64,000 bases of DNA from SM1-46 sp002451215 (GTDB lineage: Bacteria; Pseudomonadota; Gammaproteobacteria; Acidiferrobacterales; Sulfurifustaceae): NCBI GenBank assembly GCA_002451215.1, contig DKBM01000047.1, positions 7,032 to 71,031 on the forward strand. The letters run 5' to 3'. Numbering within the stretch: the stretch's first letter is position 1; each line of letters opens with the position of its first letter. A program made the position numbers and the translations under genes. A model generated the notes under the pieces. That model did no database searches. It was not told the DNA's origin and saw nothing but the letters and a program-made list of their open reading frames with translations. Shown here one piece after another: positions 23,364-32,067 of this stretch.

Positions 23364-24926
23364 ATGGCAACTGCACATCACGATGAGCATCCGAGCGGCA
23401 TCATGCGCTGGCTCACCACAACCAACCACAAGGACATCGGCACGCTGTACCTGGTGTTCGCGTTCTCCATGGCGATCGTCGGCGGCATCATGTCGTTGGT
23501 GATTCGTAGCGAGCTCTGGCAGCCGGGCCTGCAGATTGTGGATCCACACTTCTTCAACCAGATGACCACTGTGCACGCGCTGGTGATGATCTTCGGTTTC
23601 GTCATGCCGGCCTTCACTGGGCTTGCCAACTGGCAGATCCCGCTCATGATCGGCGCCCCGGACATGGCGCTGCCGCGCATGAACAACTGGAGCTTCTGGA
23701 TCCTGCCGTTCGCCGCGACGCTGCTCATGTTGTCGCTCTTTATGCCGGGCGGTGGCCCGGCCGGCGGTTGGACGCTCTACCCGCCGCTGTCCGCTCACCA
23801 AACTGGCCCGGGCGTCGACTTCACGATTCTTTCGATCCACATGCTCGGTATTTCCTCGATCCTGGGGTCGATTAACATCATCGCCACCGTGCTGAATATG
23901 CGCGCTCCCGGCATGACACTCATGAAAATGCCGATGTTCGCGTGGGGCTGGTTCATCACCGCGTTCCTGCTAATCGCCTCGCTGCCGGTATTGGCCGGTG
24001 CAGTCACCATGCTGCTCACCGATCGCCACTTCGGCACGCATTTCTTCGATGCGGCCTATGGCGGCGACCCGGTGCTGTTCCAGCACGTGTTCTGGTTCTT
24101 CGGCCACCCGGAGGTCTACATCCTGGTGCTACCGGCGTTTGGCGTGTTTTCGACGATCATCCCGACCTTCGCGCGCAAGCCGCTATTTGGCTATGAGACG
24201 ATGGTTTACGCCACCGCGTCGATCGCGTTCCTGTCGTTCATCGTGTGGGCGCACCACATGTATACGGTCGGCATGCCGCTGCAGGGTGAGCTGTTCTTCA
24301 TGTACGCCACCATGCTGATCGCGGTGCCGACCGGTGTGAAGGTGTTCAACTGGGTCTCGACCATGTGGCGGGGCGCCATGACCTTCGAAACGCCGATGCT
24401 GTGGGCGATCGGCGGCGTGTTCATCTTCACGATCGGAGGGCTCTCGGGCCTGATGCTGTCCATCACGCCGGCCGACTTCCAGTATCACGATACCTATTTC
24501 GTGGTGGCGCATTTCCACTACGTCATCATCGGCGGCTCGGTGTTCGGGTTGTTCGGTGCGGTCAGCTACTGGCTGCCGAAGTGGACCGGCCACATGTACA
24601 ACGAGACGCTTGGCAAGTGGCACTTCTGGTTGACGATGATCGGGTTCAACCTGACTTTCTTCCCGCAGCACTTCTTGGGACTGGCCGGCATGCCGCGCCG
24701 CATCCCGGATTACTCGCTGCAGTTTGTCGAGTTCAACCAGTGGTCGACGATTGGTGCCTTCATGACGATCGCCGCCCAGCTGATCTTCTTCTACTACGCG
24801 ATGCAGTCGATCCGTGGCGGTCAGAAGGCGACTAGCCAGGTTTGGGAAGGGGCGGAGGGCCTGGAGTGGACAGTGCCGTCGCCGCCCCCGTACCACACGT
24901 TTGCGACTCCGCCGAAGGTCAAGTAA
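23364..24926 (+). CDS. coxA: Cytochrome c oxidase subunit I (aa3 type)
   Basis: The 520-residue heme-copper oxidase core has twelve predicted transmembrane helices. The heme a ligand His is in MTTVHALVMIFGF, the CuB/crosslinked site is FWFFGHPEVYILVLPAFG, CuB His pair is in VWAHHMYTVGM, and the last His ligands are in HDTYFVVAHFHYVIIGG. It reduces O2 to water and pumps protons. The gene sits 35 bases after coxB with a good ribosome site (AGGAGA). Confidence 0.98.
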   Translation: MATAHHDEHPSGIMRWLTTTNHKDIGTLYLVFAFSMAIVGGIMSLVIRSELWQPGLQIVDPHFFNQMTTVHALVMIFGFVMPAFTGLANWQIPLMIGAPDMALPRMNNWSFWILPFAATLLMLSLFMPGGGPAGGWTLYPPLSAHQTGPGVDFTILSIHMLGISSILGSINIIATVLNMRAPGMTLMKMPMFAWGWFITAFLLIASLPVLAGAVTMLLTDRHFGTHFFDAAYGGDPVLFQHVFWFFGHPEVYILVLPAFGVFSTIIPTFARKPLFGYETMVYATASIAFLSFIVWAHHMYTVGMPLQGELFFMYATMLIAVPTGVKVFNWVSTMWRGAMTFETPMLWAIGGVFIFTIGGLSGLMLSITPADFQYHDTYFVVAHFHYVIIGGSVFGLFGAVSYWLPKWTGHMYNETLGKWHFWLTMIGFNLTFFPQHFLGLAGMPRRIPDYSLQFVEFNQWSTIGAFMTIAAQLIFFYYAMQSIRGGQKATSQVWEGAEGLEWTVPSPPPYHTFATPPKVK

Positions 24927-24983
24927 TCCCTGTCTCCCGATGCCGGGCATATGGGCCCGGCATCGGGACCGAGGAACTTCAAT

Positions 24984-25106
24984 ATGACTAACGATCGCAA
25001 CCTGACACCGCAGCAGCGCCGCAACATACGCATCACGGTCGCGGTATTGTTGCTCGTAGTGGTCGGATTCTTCGTCAGCAGCTTCTTACACAAGGTGGGT
25101 GGATGA
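24984..25106 (+). CDS. Small single-helix protein of the cytochrome oxidase operon (40 residues)
   Basis: An ATG at 24984 opens a 40-residue frame: a polar, basic N-terminus (MTNDRNLTPQQRRNIRITV), one hydrophobic helix (AVLLLVVVGFFVSSFL) and a short tail HKVGG. Its TGA overlaps the ATG of ctaG (ATGA). Position and layout match the small assembly proteins encoded between coxA and ctaG in many proteobacteria. A GAGGAA ribosome site precedes it. Confidence 0.8.
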   Translation: MTNDRNLTPQQRRNIRITVAVLLLVVVGFFVSSFLHKVGG

Positions 25107-25723
25107 GCGAGCGAGCCAAAGCGGCTGACGGTACCCGCAAGACGGTGCGTAATCTCGTGATCGTCGTGGTCGCGATGTTCGGTTTCGGTTACCTGATGGC
25201 GCCGCTTTATGACGTGCTCTGCAAGGCAACCGGTATCGGCGGCAGGACCGGGCGTACCGATGCGCAAGCGGTCGGCGCCGAGGCGGTTGATTCCGCGCGT
25301 ACGATTACGGTGGAGTTTACCGGCAACACCAACACTGGCCTTCCTTGGGAATTTCGCCCGTTGGTGAAGAAGCTGGAGGTGCATCCAGGCCAGGTATACG
25401 AAGTGAAGTACCTGGTACGCAATCCGACTGACGAGACGATCACGGCGCAGGCGGTGCCAAGCGTTACCCCGTTCGTGACCGCGACCCACTTCAAGAAGCT
25501 CGAGTGTTTCTGCTTCACGCAGCAGACCCTGAAGGCCGGCGAGTCGCGCGAGATGCCGGTGCGCTTTGTGGTGGATGCCGGCGTTGATCGCGAAGTGAGA
25601 ACAATCACGCTGTCGTACGCGTTCTTCAACACCGACAAGGCGTCGGCGCAACGCTATGGCGCTGCTCCACAGGATCCGATTCCCGGCGCGCATGATCATC
25701 ATGCGCACGCCGCCGGGGGATAG
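25103..25723 (+). CDS. ctaG: Cytochrome c oxidase copper-assembly protein CtaG/Cox11
   Basis: One N-terminal transmembrane helix (about 16-33) is followed by the periplasmic Cox11 domain. The copper site is FKKLECFCFTQQTLKAGE and the conserved end is ITLSYAFFNTDKAS. The N-terminal motif YDVLCKATGIGGRT is also typical. Cox11 inserts CuB in subunit I. The C-terminus adds a His-rich HDHHAHAAGG tail that may bind copper. Confidence 0.96.
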   Translation: MSERAKAADGTRKTVRNLVIVVVAMFGFGYLMAPLYDVLCKATGIGGRTGRTDAQAVGAEAVDSARTITVEFTGNTNTGLPWEFRPLVKKLEVHPGQVYEVKYLVRNPTDETITAQAVPSVTPFVTATHFKKLECFCFTQQTLKAGESREMPVRFVVDAGVDREVRTITLSYAFFNTDKASAQRYGAAPQDPIPGAHDHHAHAAGG

Positions 25724-25762
25724 GTAAGAGTCAAAATAATCTCAACTGAGAGGATCGAGAGT

Positions 25763-26638
25763 ATGTCCGCAGCCAATGGTGGTTACTATCTGCCCAATCC
25801 GAGCCCGTGGCCCATCGTCACGTCGGCCGGCCTGTTCTCGCTCGCGCTGGGTTTCGTGCTTGCCATCAACGGTGTTGGTTTTGGCAAGTGGATTGCCATC
25901 GTCGGTGCCGCGATCCTGATTTGGGTGATGTTCCGCTGGTTCGGTGAAGTGATCGGCGAGAGCGAAGGCGGCAAGTACAACGCGCAAGTTGATCGTTCTT
26001 TCCGCTGGGGCATGTCCTGGTTCATTTTCTCCGAAGTCATGTTCTTCGCGGCCTTCTTCGGCGCGCTGTTCTACGTCCGGCAGTGGGCAGGTCCCTGGCT
26101 CGGTGACACGGAGTTGTTGTGGCCCGGTTTCGACTTCCACTGGCCAAGCGCCGGCCCCAAGGGACCAATCGCAATCGAGCCCGACACGATTCCGGCTGCC
26201 AGCCAGTTCTCGCCCATGGGGGCGTGGGGCATTCCTGCGATCAACACCGCGATCCTGCTCAGCTCCGGCGCCACGATCACCTGGGCGCACTGGGGACTGC
26301 TCAAGAGCAATCGCGCACAACTCATCACCGGCTTGTTTCTCACGGTCGCGCTGGGCGTTACGTTCCTCTCGCTTCAGGCCTATGAGTACATTCATGCCTA
26401 CACGGCGATGGGTCTCACCATGAAGACCGGCATCTACGGCGCGACGTTCTTCATGCTCACCGGCTTCCACGGTTTTCACGTGACGCTTGGCACCGTCATG
26501 CTGATCGTAATTCTCGGCCGTGCGCTGAAGGGCCACTTCCGCCCCGACCATCATTTCGGTTTCGAGGCCGTCGCCTGGTACTGGCACTTCGTCGACGTGG
26601 TGTGGCTGTTCCTGTTCATCTTCGTGTACTGGTTCTAG
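25763..26638 (+). CDS. coxC: Cytochrome c oxidase subunit III
   Basis: The 291-residue protein has seven predicted transmembrane helices, with FIFSEVMFFAAFFGALFYVR, AYTAMGLTMKTGIYGATFFM, TGFHGFHVTLGTVML and the C-terminal WYWHFVDVVWLFLFIFVYWF. It stabilises the oxidase core and proton uptake. It closes the coxB-coxA-ctaG-coxC operon; an assembly gap follows 29 bases later. Confidence 0.97.
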   Translation: MSAANGGYYLPNPSPWPIVTSAGLFSLALGFVLAINGVGFGKWIAIVGAAILIWVMFRWFGEVIGESEGGKYNAQVDRSFRWGMSWFIFSEVMFFAAFFGALFYVRQWAGPWLGDTELLWPGFDFHWPSAGPKGPIAIEPDTIPAASQFSPMGAWGIPAINTAILLSSGATITWAHWGLLKSNRAQLITGLFLTVALGVTFLSLQAYEYIHAYTAMGLTMKTGIYGATFFMLTGFHGFHVTLGTVMLIVILGRALKGHFRPDHHFGFEAVAWYWHFVDVVWLFLFIFVYWF

Positions 26639-26666
26639 CCAGTACTGTTGGCGCGCATTAGAAAAA

Positions 26667-26668
26667 NN
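26667..26668. other. Assembly gap (nn) in a probable bidirectional terminator
   Basis: The gap lies between the convergent ends of coxC and the DUF2909 gene. To its left is TTAGAAAAA and to its right GGCCGGCAGCGCCC followed by TTTTTTCTTG, as if one arm of a terminator hairpin were missing. Confidence 0.6.
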
Positions 26669-26716
26669 CCGGCCGGCAGCGCCCTTTTTTCTTGGGCTCG
26701 TTTCAGCTCAACGTCG

Positions 26717-26929
26717 TCAGCGTGCTGATAACCCCTGCGGCGGAATGATCCCGAAATAGAAGCTCGCCATCAGCAAGACAAACAGCGTGATGGAAAGTGC
26801 GATGCGCCAGGTCAGGGCCTTGGCGGTTCGATGGCTGCCCTTCTTGTCACGGAACAGAAACACGAGCGCGGAGAACAGGCTCACGAAAATGGCGATGAGC
26901 ATGGCGATGACGAATAGCTTGGCAATCAT
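26717..26929 (-). CDS. DUF2909 twin-transmembrane protein
   Basis: The 70-residue protein consists of two hydrophobic helices (IAKLFVIAMLIAIFVSLFSA and TWRIALSITLFVLLMASFYF) around a basic loop RDKKGSHRTAKAL. This is the DUF2909 layout; the family is found beside coxC and SURF1 in gammaproteobacteria, often on the opposite strand as here, with unknown role. ATG 26929 was chosen over a longer frame that runs through the promoter region. Confidence 0.88.
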   Translation of the reverse strand: MIAKLFVIAMLIAIFVSLFSALVFLFRDKKGSHRTAKALTWRIALSITLFVLLMASFYFGIIPPQGLSAR

Positions 26930-26941
26930 GTCGGCAGACCG

Positions 26942-26968
26942 TTGGCGGAAGGAACCCTGGATTATACT
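26942..26968 (+). promoter_or_regulatory. Probable promoter of the SURF1-SCO operon
   Basis: TTGGCG (26942-26947) and TATACT (26963-26968) are 15 bases apart, somewhat short. The same spot reads TATAAT on the minus strand (26966-26961), so the divergent DUF2909 gene may share the site. Confidence 0.4.
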
Positions 26969-27015
26969 AGATGACACGCCGTCGCCGGCGTCCACGGTGT
27001 GATGTCCCGATCGCC

Positions 27016-27762
27016 ATGAATCGTTCATTTCGTCCATCCTTGGCCCTTACTGTCTCGGTATTGGTGCTGTTGCCGATTTTTCTTTTTCTCGGTTGGTGGC
27101 AGTTGCAGCGCGCCGAGGAGAAGCGCCAGTTGCAGGCGCAGTACGACGCGTTGTCGCGTGATGAGCCGGTCTGGATCAGTCGCCACAAGGAATCAGCCGA
27201 GGCGCTGCGCTTTCATCGTGTACGTGTGCGCGGCGTCTATGAGCCACGTTTCCAGATCCTGCTCGACAATCGGGTACAGCAGGGCCAGGCTGGCTATCAT
27301 GTTCTGACGCCGCTGCAGATCGAGAACAGCGACATGCGCGTACTCGTCAACCGTGGTTGGGTCCCGCTTGGCGAGAGCCGCGCCCGCCCGCCCCAGATCG
27401 ATACCCCGAGCGAGCCGGTAGAGGTGCTAGGTGTCGCGACGCTGCCCTCCGAGGTGCCGCTCAAGCTCGTCACGCCACCTGGCGCGGGTGCCTGGCAATT
27501 GGTATGGCCGTACCTCGACCTCGCCAGCTACCGCGCCGCAGCCGGCTTTCCAGTACAACCGGTCGTCGTCCTGCTTGATCCGCAAAGCCCGGCAGGCGGG
27601 TTTGAACGCCATTGGACACGGCTCGATGCCGGCATTGCCGTGCACCAGGGCTATGCTTTCCAGTGGTTTGCACTGGCGGTGGCGCTGCTTGCGGTCTATG
27701 TCTATCTCGGCGTGCGCGCCGGGCGCGCCGCGCCAAGCGCCGAGGACGAGGAGGCGGCCTGA
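27016..27762 (+). CDS. SURF1-family cytochrome oxidase biogenesis protein
   Basis: The 248-residue protein has the SURF1 plan: a helix at each end (LTVSLVLVLPIFLFLGWWQL-type N-terminal segment and FQWFALAVALLAVYVYLGVR) and a periplasmic domain with FLGWWQLQRAEEKR, GVYEPRFQILLDNRVQQGQ, HVLTPLQ and VLVNRGWVP. SURF1 helps insert heme A in subunit I. ATG 27016 is directly before the first helix. The next gene starts in its stop codon (ATGA-type overlap). Confidence 0.95.
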   Translation: MNRSFRPSLALTVSVLVLLPIFLFLGWWQLQRAEEKRQLQAQYDALSRDEPVWISRHKESAEALRFHRVRVRGVYEPRFQILLDNRVQQGQAGYHVLTPLQIENSDMRVLVNRGWVPLGESRARPPQIDTPSEPVEVLGVATLPSEVPLKLVTPPGAGAWQLVWPYLDLASYRAAAGFPVQPVVVLLDPQSPAGGFERHWTRLDAGIAVHQGYAFQWFALAVALLAVYVYLGVRAGRAAPSAEDEEAA

Positions 27763-28379
27763 TGGCAGGAGAGACGCAGCATATCGGTGTGGCAAAGCGG
27801 GGGCATGGCCGGCGCATCCTGCTGGCGCTGCTAGGGATCGCCTTGCTGCCGGTCGTCATCGCCTGGACGCTATACCTCACCGGCTGGCACGCGGAACGAA
27901 CCGGTAACTACGGCGAGCTGGTAACACCGGCACGACCGCTCACTGAACTCGCCTTTGAAGCAGTCGATGGCACCCCCCGTTCGATCTCCGGACTGCGCGG
28001 CAAGTGGACGCTGCTCTACATCGGATCTGCTGCGTGCCCGCAGTCCTGCCGCGACACCCTCTACAAGCTGCAGCAGGTGGTATTGGCGCAAGGCAAGGAG
28101 GCGGATCGCATCCAGCGGGTATTCGTTGCACAGGATGCCGTGTTGCGGGCGGATTTCGCCAAGACGCTTTCTGTGTACGCCGGCATGGAAGGATGGACGG
28201 GTCAATCGCGCGCCATCGAGGCGTTGCGTACGCAGCTCGCAATGCCGGGTGAGCGCGCCGGGCGGGTGTATCTCATCGATCCGCTCGGCAACCTGGTGCT
28301 CGGCTATCCCGCCGGCTTCGACGCGGGCGGAATGCGCAAGGATCTTGCGCGCTTGCTGCGCGTCTCGCGCGTTGGCTGA
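27762..28379 (+). CDS. Membrane-anchored SCO/thioredoxin-like protein of the oxidase assembly operon
   Basis: One N-terminal helix (RILLALLGIALLPVVIAWTL) is followed by a thioredoxin-like fold with LRGKWTLLYIGSAACPQSCR. The CPQSC pair sits where SCO proteins have CPDIC, and GRVYLIDPLGNLVLGYPAG matches the SCO core, but the conserved SCO His late in the fold is not obvious. It was probably recruited to copper or thiol delivery in oxidase assembly. It is translationally coupled to SURF1 and abuts ctaA. Confidence 0.8.
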   Translation: MAGETQHIGVAKRGHGRRILLALLGIALLPVVIAWTLYLTGWHAERTGNYGELVTPARPLTELAFEAVDGTPRSISGLRGKWTLLYIGSAACPQSCRDTLYKLQQVVLAQGKEADRIQRVFVAQDAVLRADFAKTLSVYAGMEGWTGQSRAIEALRTQLAMPGERAGRVYLIDPLGNLVLGYPAGFDAGGMRKDLARLLRVSRVG

Positions 28380-29402
28380 ATGCTCAAGTCATCCAAGTCG
28401 GCCAAGTTCTTTCGCATGGCGCTGTGGGCGGCGCTGATCGCGCTGAGCTCGGTCGTGTTCAATGCATATGCGCGTCTGTCCGAGGCCGGGCTCGGTTGTC
28501 CCGATTGGCCGGGCTGCTATGGAAAGCTGTTCGCCCCGCTGACCGCCCAGGACATCGAGCGCGCCAAGAGCTATGAAGGCGAGCGCAAAGAGACCGGCGA
28601 ACGCGTATGGAAGGAGACCACGCAGCGCGCTATCGCGGTATCACTCGCCTTCGTATTGCTGCGGCTAACGGTGCTGGGCTGGCAGCTCAAGAAGCGAAAG
28701 CGTAGCCAGCAGGTGCTGATACCCGGCATGACGGCGCTCCTGGTGGCAACCCTCACGGTACTCGGCGTGCTCACGTTCACGCACCGTTATACACCGCTGG
28801 TGCAGATGATGCAGATCGTCGGCGGCATGACGGTACTCGCGCTGCTGTGGTGGATCGTGATGCGTGAGCAGCGTTTCTTCCGCTCGGTCAGCGCGAGTGC
28901 GGTCGCCCGTTCGCTTCGACCGCGAACGCTGATCCTGCTGGTGTTGGCCTCGCTGCAGTTCGCCCTAGGCGGCTGGTCGATGGTCAACTACGCGGGTCTG
29001 GCCTGTCCGGATTTCCCGACTTGCCAGGGCAGCTGGTGGCCGGGGATGGAGGTGCTGGATGGATTTACGCTCTGGCAGGATCTCGGCATCGACTACGAGA
29101 GCCGTCTGCTCAACCTCCCGGCGGCCACGGCTTTGCACATGGCACATCGGGTCGGGGCGCTGGTAACGCTGCTCTACGGGGGATGGCTGGCGATGCATAT
29201 TCTGCGGGTCGGCAATGAGGAGAACCTGTGCCGATATGGCCTGCTGGTCCTGATAATGCTATCTTTCGCCGCCGTTTTGGGTGTCATGCAGGTAGTTTTG
29301 CACCTGCCGCTGGCCGTGGCCGTGGGGCACAGCGCGGCTTCGGCCCTGCTGCTGATGAGCCTGGTGACCCTCTACCACGTGGTACGTGCGCCGAAGACCT
29401 GA
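28380..29402 (+). CDS. ctaA: Heme A synthase (CtaA/Cox15)
   Basis: The 340-residue membrane protein has eight predicted helices. Family blocks are RLSEAGLGCPDWPGCYGKLF near the N-terminus, a heme-ligand His in LTFTHRYTPLVQ, a second Cys pair block GLACPDFPTCQG, and HMAHRVGALVTLLY near the C-terminus. It oxidises the C8 methyl of heme O to make heme A. It starts immediately after the preceding gene and is 13 bases before ctaB. Confidence 0.96.
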   Translation: MLKSSKSAKFFRMALWAALIALSSVVFNAYARLSEAGLGCPDWPGCYGKLFAPLTAQDIERAKSYEGERKETGERVWKETTQRAIAVSLAFVLLRLTVLGWQLKKRKRSQQVLIPGMTALLVATLTVLGVLTFTHRYTPLVQMMQIVGGMTVLALLWWIVMREQRFFRSVSASAVARSLRPRTLILLVLASLQFALGGWSMVNYAGLACPDFPTCQGSWWPGMEVLDGFTLWQDLGIDYESRLLNLPAATALHMAHRVGALVTLLYGGWLAMHILRVGNEENLCRYGLLVLIMLSFAAVLGVMQVVLHLPLAVAVGHSAASALLLMSLVTLYHVVRAPKT

Positions 29403-29415
29403 TACTGAGCGAACC

Positions 29416-30378
29416 ATGAGCAAGGCAAGAATTGAATCCGATGCGGCGGCGCTGCCGACCGAAGCCAGCGAGCCGCGGCGCGCGGGGGTTCTGGCGCGCG
29501 AGTACTTCGAGCTGACCAAGCCGCGTGTCGTGGCGTTGATCGTCTTTACGGCGATCGTCGGCATGTTTCTTTCCAGTCCCGGGCTGCTTCCGCTCGGCGC
29601 GTTCTTCTATGGCACGCTTGGCATTGCGCTCGCGGCGGCTTCAGCGGCGGCGATCAATCAGGTAATCGACCGGCGGGCCGATGCGCAGATGGCGCGTACC
29701 CGCGGGCGCCCGATTCCGACAGGGCAGCTGACGATCGGCGAGGCGCTGACGTTTGCGGTGGCGCTCGGCATGCTGTCGATGGCGATTCTGGTGCTAAAGG
29801 TGAATACCCTTACGGCGCTGCTGACCTTCTTCTCGCTCATCGGCTATTCGTTCATCTACACCGTCTATCTGAAGCATGCCACGCCGCAGAACATCGTGAT
29901 CGGTGGCGCCGCGGGTGCTGCGCCCCCGGTGCTCGGATGGACCGCGATTACCGGGCAGGTAAGCTCCGACGCGCTGATCCTGTTCCTGATCATTTTCGTG
30001 TGGACGCCGCCACACTTCTGGGCGCTTGCGCTCTATCGGGAGAAGGAATACGCCAAGGTTGGGATTCCCATGCTGCCGGTGACCCATGGACGTTCGTTCA
30101 CGCGCCTGCAGATCCTGCTGTACACCGTGCTGCTGTCCGCGGTTACGATCATGCCCTTCGCGACCAAAATGAGTGGTTGGGCCTATCTCATTGGCGCCAT
30201 GCTGCTCAATGCCGGTTTCCTGTACTACACGGTACGGCTTTATCGCACTGACGACGATGCCGTTGCGCGCAGGACGTTCGGTTACTCGATCCAGTATCTG
30301 GCGCTGTTGTTCGCGCTGCTACTGGTTGACCACTATCGGTTGCTGATCCGTGAGGCGCTGCACTCGGCACTGTACTGA
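29416..30378 (+). CDS. ctaB: Protoheme IX farnesyltransferase (heme O synthase)
   Basis: The 320-residue UbiA-family enzyme has ELTKPRVVALIVFTAIVGMF, the first Asp-rich prenyl-binding motif NQVIDRRADAQMARTRGRP, GGAAGAAPPVLGW, and WTPPHFWALALYREKEYAKV. It transfers a farnesyl group to heme B for heme O, the substrate of CtaA. ATG 29416 follows a weak ribosome site; the longer frame begins within ctaA. It overlaps the SCO gene by one base. Confidence 0.97.
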   Translation: MSKARIESDAAALPTEASEPRRAGVLAREYFELTKPRVVALIVFTAIVGMFLSSPGLLPLGAFFYGTLGIALAAASAAAINQVIDRRADAQMARTRGRPIPTGQLTIGEALTFAVALGMLSMAILVLKVNTLTALLTFFSLIGYSFIYTVYLKHATPQNIVIGGAAGAAPPVLGWTAITGQVSSDALILFLIIFVWTPPHFWALALYREKEYAKVGIPMLPVTHGRSFTRLQILLYTVLLSAVTIMPFATKMSGWAYLIGAMLLNAGFLYYTVRLYRTDDDAVARRTFGYSIQYLALLFALLLVDHYRLLIREALHSALY

Positions 30379-30965
30379 TGCGCATAATTCTTTCTATCCT
30401 GGTCACGCTGCTCCTCTCGGCAAGCGTCGCCGGATGCAATCCTCCAGCTCCCCAGTTCAGGGGCACCGACATCAGTGCCGTGGACTGGGGAGGGGATTTC
30501 GAGCTTACTGCCCACACTGGCAAGCGCGTGCGGCTTTCCGACTACCGCGGCAAGGTCGTGGTGCTGTTCTTCGGCTACACCCACTGCCCGGACATCTGCG
30601 CACCGACCATGAACAGGCTTTCGCAGGTCATGCAGCGCCTCGGACCTGACGCGGCGACAGTTCAAGTGTTGTTCGTCACCGTTGATCCAAAGCACGATAC
30701 CCCGGCGCAGCTCGCCGGCTTCGTGCCCAAGTTTCACGAGAGCTTTGTCGGGCTGACCGGCACGGAGGCCGAGATCGCCGCCGTGGCGCGGGACTACAAG
30801 GTCGCCTTCCAGGCCGACTCCAAGCCAGGGGCTGGGCAGCCCCTCTTCGCACACTTCGGCGGCGTGATGATCAAGGATGCTACCGGCAAGTTGCGCCTGA
30901 TGCACAAGAACGACGCCTCGGTCGAAGACCTGGTGCAAGACATCCGCTCGCTCCTGAAGTCCTAG
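30378..30965 (+). CDS. SCO1/SenC-type copper chaperone lipoprotein
   Basis: The 195-residue product begins with a lipoprotein signal (LLLSASVAGCNPP). The copper site is FFGYTHCPDICAPTMNRL with the CxxxC pair, followed by VLFVTVDPKHDTPAQL and a late His in FAHFGGVMIKDATG. SCO proteins deliver copper to the CuA centre of subunit II in the periplasm. It ends the SURF1-SCO-like-ctaA-ctaB-SCO operon. Confidence 0.95.
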   Translation: MRIILSILVTLLLSASVAGCNPPAPQFRGTDISAVDWGGDFELTAHTGKRVRLSDYRGKVVVLFFGYTHCPDICAPTMNRLSQVMQRLGPDAATVQVLFVTVDPKHDTPAQLAGFVPKFHESFVGLTGTEAEIAAVARDYKVAFQADSKPGAGQPLFAHFGGVMIKDATGKLRLMHKNDASVEDLVQDIRSLLKS

Positions 30966-31182
30966 TCTTCGCCCCCAAGGCGAATCTCCGCAACAGCAAA
31001 CCGGTGGTGGCGTGCCGCCCGCCCACGGCGTCTACAGCCGCTGCGTTTTCCTCGGGCCATTGGCACCTTGCCGGGATCTCTGAAGCTATTCCGCGCCGCA
31101 AGGCGTCTTCATGCCTGCCAACCGTTAAATCACGTACTGAAATTATAAGTATTGATTCCGAAGAGAGAACGGTAATGGGGGT

Positions 31183-31219
31183 TTGACAAGAACTATCTTT
31201 TTGGGAAAAATTTCCCAAA
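31183..31219 (+). promoter_or_regulatory. Promoter and 20-base palindrome at the start of the DUF6502 gene
   Basis: A consensus -35 TTGACA (31183-31188) is followed 17 bases later by AAAAAT (31206-31211), a weak -10. TTTGGGAAA-AA-TTTCCCAAA (31200-31219) is a perfect palindrome that covers the -10 and reaches the A of the start codon. Transcription from this promoter would begin at about the ATG. The site suits autorepression by the encoded regulator (inference). Confidence 0.55.
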
Positions 31220-32067
31220 TGCATACCGTGAATATAACCGAGGCTTTGTCGCAAGCGGTGAGCGCGGCACTGCGCTCTCTAATACGGATTCTGCTTCGAC
31301 ATGGGGTTGCCTACGACGCGTTCGCCGAGTTGGCCAAGCGCGCCTATGTCGAGGTTGGAATGAACGAATTCGGGATCCCCGGAAAGAAGCAGTCGATTTC
31401 GCGTGTCTCCGTGCTGACGGGGCTTACGCGCAAGGAAGTTGCCCGCGTCGCGGAAAACCCTGCTCCTGCAGACACCGCCACCGCCGAGCGCTACAACCGC
31501 GCGGCACGCGTGATTGCCGGTTGGGTTCGGGACCGCGACTTCCTGGACCGTGACGGCCAGCCGGCAACCCTCGGCCAGGGTGGAGAACAAGGCTTCGCGG
31601 CACTGGTGCGCCGGCACAGCGGCGACATGCCGGTCCGGGCCGTGCTCGATGAGCTGGTCCGGGTGGGCGCAGTCGAGCGCCTGGACGACGGCAAGGTACG
31701 CCTGCGGGCACGTTCGTACATTCCCGCGAAGAGCGACATCGACAAGCTCCAGATCCTCGGGACCGACGTGAGTGACCTCATTCGCACCATCGATCACAAC
31801 ATCCAGCACGGCAATACCGACCCGCTTTTCCAGCGCAAGGTGATGTACGACAACCTTCCGAGCGAGGCGGTGCCGGAATTTCGGAAGCTGAGCCGTGAAC
31901 AGGCACAGGAACTGCTCGAGCGGATTGACCACTGGCTCGCCCAGCGCGACCGGGACATCAATCCCAAGTCCGTCGGATCCGGCCGCATGCGTGCCGGCCT
32001 CGGTATTTTCTACTTTGAAGAAGAAGTTGCACCCGCCACAGCGGCTAATACGGAGAACGCGTCATGA
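31219..32067 (+). CDS. DUF6502 family protein (helix-turn-helix, putative regulator)
   Basis: The 282-residue product has the family's N-terminal block LIRILLRHGVAYDAFAELAK then RAYVEVG, and a helix-turn-helix-like SISRVSVLTGLTRKEVARV (about 55-75). The rest is helical with an Asp/Glu-rich middle and a second winged-helix-like part. ATG 31219 fits the family N-terminus; a TTG 12 codons upstream lies in the -35 element. No ribosome site is visible, which would fit a leaderless message. The stop overlaps the ATG of the DUF5666 lipoprotein gene, and the two families commonly occur together. Confidence 0.78.
   Translation: MHTVNITEALSQAVSAALRSLIRILLRHGVAYDAFAELAKRAYVEVGMNEFGIPGKKQSISRVSVLTGLTRKEVARVAENPAPADTATAERYNRAARVIAGWVRDRDFLDRDGQPATLGQGGEQGFAALVRRHSGDMPVRAVLDELVRVGAVERLDDGKVRLRARSYIPAKSDIDKLQILGTDVSDLIRTIDHNIQHGNTDPLFQRKVMYDNLPSEAVPEFRKLSREQAQELLERIDHWLAQRDRDINPKSVGSGRMRAGLGIFYFEEEVAPATAANTENAS

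Noticed and set aside
31183..31218. TTG start 12 codons upstream of the DUF6502 gene
   Set aside because: The TTG is part of a consensus -35 element, and the family N-terminus fits the ATG at 31219.
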